Shown in pieces: positions 61,710 to 64,000 of a stretch of 64,000 nt of DNA (within the stretch, counting starts at the first letter, position 1; each line of letters begins with the position of its first letter). The notes under the pieces are model-generated. The model had not been told where the DNA came from and did no database searches. It was given only the letters and a program-made list of their open reading frames with translations. The stretch covers positions 42,824 through 106,823 of the forward strand of contig NZ_JBHUOR010000044.1 in NCBI RefSeq assembly GCF_042686175.1, in the 5' to 3' direction. The DNA comes from Kurthia populi (GTDB lineage: Bacteria; Bacillota; Bacilli; Bacillales_A; Planococcaceae). Position numbers and translations under genes: made by a program.

Positions 61710-63086
61710 TTAGCGCATAATCGTTTTTACTAATGCGACTTTCTTTTTATACGGTGGGAATAACACATTATTTGCGAGTTTTGTTGAACGTTTCAAAATT
61801 GATTTTGGATGTGTGAAACAGTCAAAGCTTGCGCGGCCATGATAATTCCCCATGCCCGATTCACCTACACCACCGAATGGTAAATGTAGTGAGCCAACAT
61901 GTGTAATCGTATCATTAATGCAACCGCCACCAAATGGTAAGTTTTCTAAGAAATAATCAACAGCCTTATCAGACTCAGAGAATAGGTACGCTGCAAGTGG
62001 TTTTGGTTTCTTTTTAATTAAGCGGATTGCCGTTTCTAAATCTTCGTACACTAAAATCGGCATAATCGGGCCAAAAATTTCATCTTCCATAATCGGACTA
62101 TTCCATTTTACATCTTGTAAAACAGTAGGAGCGATGTACAGGTCTTCAGGATCTTGTTGGCCACCAATCAATACCTCACTCTGCATTTGCTGTAGCAATG
62201 CGCTTAATCGTTCAAATTGACGTGTATTAATAATACGACCGAAGTCTTTTGAATTTTGGGGGTCTTTACCGTAAAATTTTGTCAGCGTTTTTTTCAATTG
62301 ACGTAAAAATGGTACCTTTACGGATTCATGCACAAGCACATAGTCTGGTGCCACACATGTTTGACCAGCATTTGTGAATTTACCCCATGCAAGACGTTTT
62401 GCAGCCACTTCTAAATTAGCCGTTTGATCAACGATAGCTGGACTCTTACCACCTAACTCAAGGGCATACGGTGTTAGGCGCTCTGCACAGGCAGCAGCGA
62501 CAATTTTGCCGACTGCGACACTCCCGGTAAAGAAAATAAAATCAAATTCTGCATGAATTAATCCTTGCACTACTTCTTTCTCGCCTTCTACAACAGCAAC
62601 ATATTCACGGTCAAATGTTTCCTCTAAAATTTGGCGAACAATCATCGCTGTGTATGGCGCCGTTTCAGCCGGCTTCACAATCGCTGTATTGCCGCCCATA
62701 ATTGCACCTACTAGTGGCTCCATGACTAATTGGAATGGATAATTAAATGGCCCAATAATACAGGTCACACCATATGGTTCACGTACGATAAAACTTTTCC
62801 CTGGTTGAAATTGAATCGGCGTAGATGTTGTTACAGGATGCATCCATTCCTCTAGGTTTTTCAGTGCAAAACTAATCGAATCGTAAAGAATCCCAATTTC
62901 TGTTGCAAAGGCTTCAAAGTCACTTTTGTGTAAATCTCGATATAACGCTTCGGTAATCTTTTTCTCGTTACTAGAAATGGCCTTCTTCAGTTTTTTCAAT
63001 TGGTCTTTTCGAAAAGCTAATGAACGCGTTGCACCACTATCAAAATATCGGCGTTGTTCGTCAATTAAATGTTCAATATGTTCCAC
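61710..63086 (-). CDS. Aldehyde dehydrogenase (YwdH/fatty aldehyde type)
   Basis: A 458-residue NAD(P)-dependent aldehyde dehydrogenase of the short, class 3-like type without extra N-terminal tail. The catalytic Cys is in NAGQTCVAPDY, the general base Glu in ALELGGKSP, and the coenzyme loop in FFTGSVAVGK. The last residues are basic and hydrophobic (VLFPPYKKKVALVKTIMR), which may attach the enzyme to the membrane. It is monocistronic, and the bidirectional terminator follows. Confidence 0.92.
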   Translation of the reverse strand: MEHIEHLIDEQRRYFDSGATRSLAFRKDQLKKLKKAISSNEKKITEALYRDLHKSDFEAFATEIGILYDSISFALKNLEEWMHPVTTSTPIQFQPGKSFIVREPYGVTCIIGPFNYPFQLVMEPLVGAIMGGNTAIVKPAETAPYTAMIVRQILEETFDREYVAVVEGEKEVVQGLIHAEFDFIFFTGSVAVGKIVAAACAERLTPYALELGGKSPAIVDQTANLEVAAKRLAWGKFTNAGQTCVAPDYVLVHESVKVPFLRQLKKTLTKFYGKDPQNSKDFGRIINTRQFERLSALLQQMQSEVLIGGQQDPEDLYIAPTVLQDVKWNSPIMEDEIFGPIMPILVYEDLETAIRLIKKKPKPLAAYLFSESDKAVDYFLENLPFGGGCINDTITHVGSLHLPFGGVGESGMGNYHGRASFDCFTHPKSILKRSTKLANNVLFPPYKKKVALVKTIMR

Positions 63087-63240
63087 GTGTTGTTTCCCCC
63101 TTCACTTCGCTATTAGTTGAATTGTATCACTTTTCCACGCTTTTCTTCCATTCGGACCTTCTCAAATTATTCCAAATAAAACGGTTTAAGACATCCCAAA
63201 AGGAGGAAAGCTAATAAATAACGACGAGAAAGGATGATGA

Positions 63241-63663
63241 ATGATGACAGTATTCTTTACTTCACAAGCAACAGCGAAAAATGGACGAGAAGGTCATGTT
63301 GAATCAAATACTGGTTCAATTAACATCGACCTCACAAATCCAGCGAAAGATAAAGATCCTTCAAAAACAAATCCTGAAGAACTATTTGCAGCAGGTTATG
63401 CAGCCTGCTATGATGGCGCGCTCAACTTAGCAGCGAAAAAAGCCGGCCATAAAATCGACTCTACCGTCACAGCAAAAGTTAGCCTACAATCAGATGAAAA
63501 TGATGGTGGTTTTAAAATTGGTGTCATTCTAGTTGTTGATATTCAAGGTGTATCCCAAGAAGTTGGTGAGGAACTTACGGCTACTGCCCATCAAAATTGT
63601 CCATACTCTAAAGCAACACGTGACAATATCGATGTAGAAATTATTACACAAGCACAAATTTAA
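63241..63663 (+). CDS. Organic hydroperoxide resistance protein (Ohr/OsmC family)
   Basis: A 140-residue peroxidase that reduces organic hydroperoxides with two Cys and lipoyl-type reductants. The first active Cys is in AAGYAACYDGAL and the second in NCPYSKATRDNI, both conserved, as is the nearby Arg/Glu context (NPEELFAAGYA). Ohr rather than OsmC is suggested by the VTAKVSLQ and CPYSKATR patterns. GAAAGG lies about 7 bases before the ATG. No OhrR-type regulator is adjacent; the 154-base upstream region carries no clear dyad that I could identify. Confidence 0.92.
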   Translation: MMTVFFTSQATAKNGREGHVESNTGSINIDLTNPAKDKDPSKTNPEELFAAGYAACYDGALNLAAKKAGHKIDSTVTAKVSLQSDENDGGFKIGVILVVDIQGVSQEVGEELTATAHQNCPYSKATRDNIDVEIITQAQI

Positions 63664-63743
63664 TGTTGCATTTTCTTAAAACATCTGTATAATTAACTAT
63701 TAGGTGCCAAACCTATTGCTATTCTTTTTTGAATAGCAGACTT

Positions 63744-63783
63744 ACTCGCTCATAACAGCCGGATGCTGGAGCGAGTTTGTTTT
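63744..63783 (+). terminator. Terminator downstream of ohr
   Basis: ACTCGCTC pairs with GAGCGAGT, enclosing CAGC-cggat-GCTG, followed by TTTGTTTTTTT. It is about 80 bases from the stop. Confidence 0.75.
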
Positions 63784-63844
63784 TTTCGGCGGGAAGATGA
63801 GCTCCCGCCATTTTATTTTGTCTAAAATAGTATGCACATATATA

Positions 63845-63886
63845 AAAAGGACGTTCACACTGTAATTTCAATGTGAACGTCCTTAT
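63845..63886. other. Strong hairpin next to the insertion sequence
   Basis: AAGGACGTTCACA pairs with TGTGAACGTCCTT. It lies about 20 bases beyond the transposase stop and is either that gene's terminator or part of the element's end. Confidence 0.55.
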
Positions 63887-63906
63887 TTTATTTAGACGAT
63901 AGATTG

Positions 63907-64000
63907 TCAAATTAACTGCACCACTTCACATTCAAATGCATCCTGTGTGGTATTCCAGTTGAGGCACTTTCTTGGTCGATTGTTGATCAATGAAAGTGCT
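63907..64000 (-). CDS. IS30-family transposase, C-terminal end (continues beyond window)
   Basis: The minus strand from 63999 reads 30 codons then TGA: ALSLINNRPRKCLNWNTTQ followed by DAFECEVVQLI. The NNRPRKCLNW pattern is the usual end of IS30-type transposases, after the last catalytic Glu. Only this tail lies in the window, so the intactness of the element cannot be judged. Confidence 0.85.
   Translation of the reverse strand, partial: ALSLINNRPRKCLNWNTTQDAFECEVVQLI

Noticed and set aside
1..64000. CRISPR array, prophage or toxin-antitoxin cluster
   Set aside because: No regularly spaced direct repeats with spacers, phage structural genes or paired small toxin/antitoxin genes were seen on either strand.

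Overview
The window reads as a chromosomal segment of a low-GC, spore-lineage Bacillota, most likely Caryophanaceae/Planococcaceae (Lysinibacillus, Solibacillus or a close relative). The basis is the gene content and order. Several blocks match the Bacillus subtilis order (pdhABCD/def/ykrA/rpoY/rnjA; darB/ccpC/dapH/ykuR; ykyB/cheV). A Spo0E-type phosphatase is present. A full glyoxylate shunt, which B. subtilis lacks, is also present. Strong GGAGG-type ribosome sites precede most genes. The genus is an inference. I saw no rRNA, tRNA, CRISPR array or prophage.

Layout. 1-2.1 kb: a TetR-type regulator cut by the window edge, divergent from a pirin and a DsbA/FrnE-like gene. 2.3-7.3 kb: pyruvate dehydrogenase operon pdhABCD on the minus strand; pdhB contains a single N that hides about 65 missing bases. 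7.5-11.1 kb: def, a HAD phosphatase, rpoY-rnjA. 11.2-15.9 kb: a sulfonate-type sulfur-scavenging operon (ABC importer, flavin monooxygenase, FMN reductase) with an operator-like region and a leader terminator. 16-20.4 kb: KtrA, two small zinc-ribbon proteins, malate synthase and isocitrate lyase, then a divergent LytTR regulator. 21.4-25.8 kb: potABCD polyamine importer with its own XRE-cupin regulator and repeated operator-like sites. 26-30.2 kb: a KstD-like flavoprotein, a CoxG-like protein, a TetR regulator and an MFS exporter, with a 29-bp perfect palindrome at the front. 30.4-33.8 kb: lysine/diaminopimelate genes with CcpC and DarB. 34-37.7 kb: ppx-ppk. 37.8-46.7 kb: YkyB, CheV, a YkwC-like dehydrogenase, a YfcC transporter, a MerR-controlled MFS pump, Spo0E, YkvS, CPBP protein and MarR. 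46.9-51.2 kb: B12-radical SAM protein, Ktr/Trk potassium channel subunit, TerC protein under a yybP-ykoY manganese riboswitch. 51.4-53.4 kb: two unrecognised genes, the first frameshifted, the second a TPR protein with a possible degenerate GGDEF end. 53.6-63.7 kb: FMN reductase, prfC, glucosaminidase with LysM repeats, murE, M42 peptidase, a membrane PAS histidine kinase, aldehyde dehydrogenase, Ohr. The right edge enters an IS30-type transposase.

A roughly 140-bp two-stem repeat occurs four times (15957, 28124, 30219, 53431), always against gene 3' ends, and probably acts as a portable bidirectional terminator. I did not find a clearly new defence or biosynthetic system. The best leads are this repeat, the 29-bp palindrome module, the LytTR/glyoxylate-shunt pairing with its long inverted repeat between aceA and aceB, the frameshifted 51.4-kb gene with its TPR partner, and the unusual MurE recognition motif.
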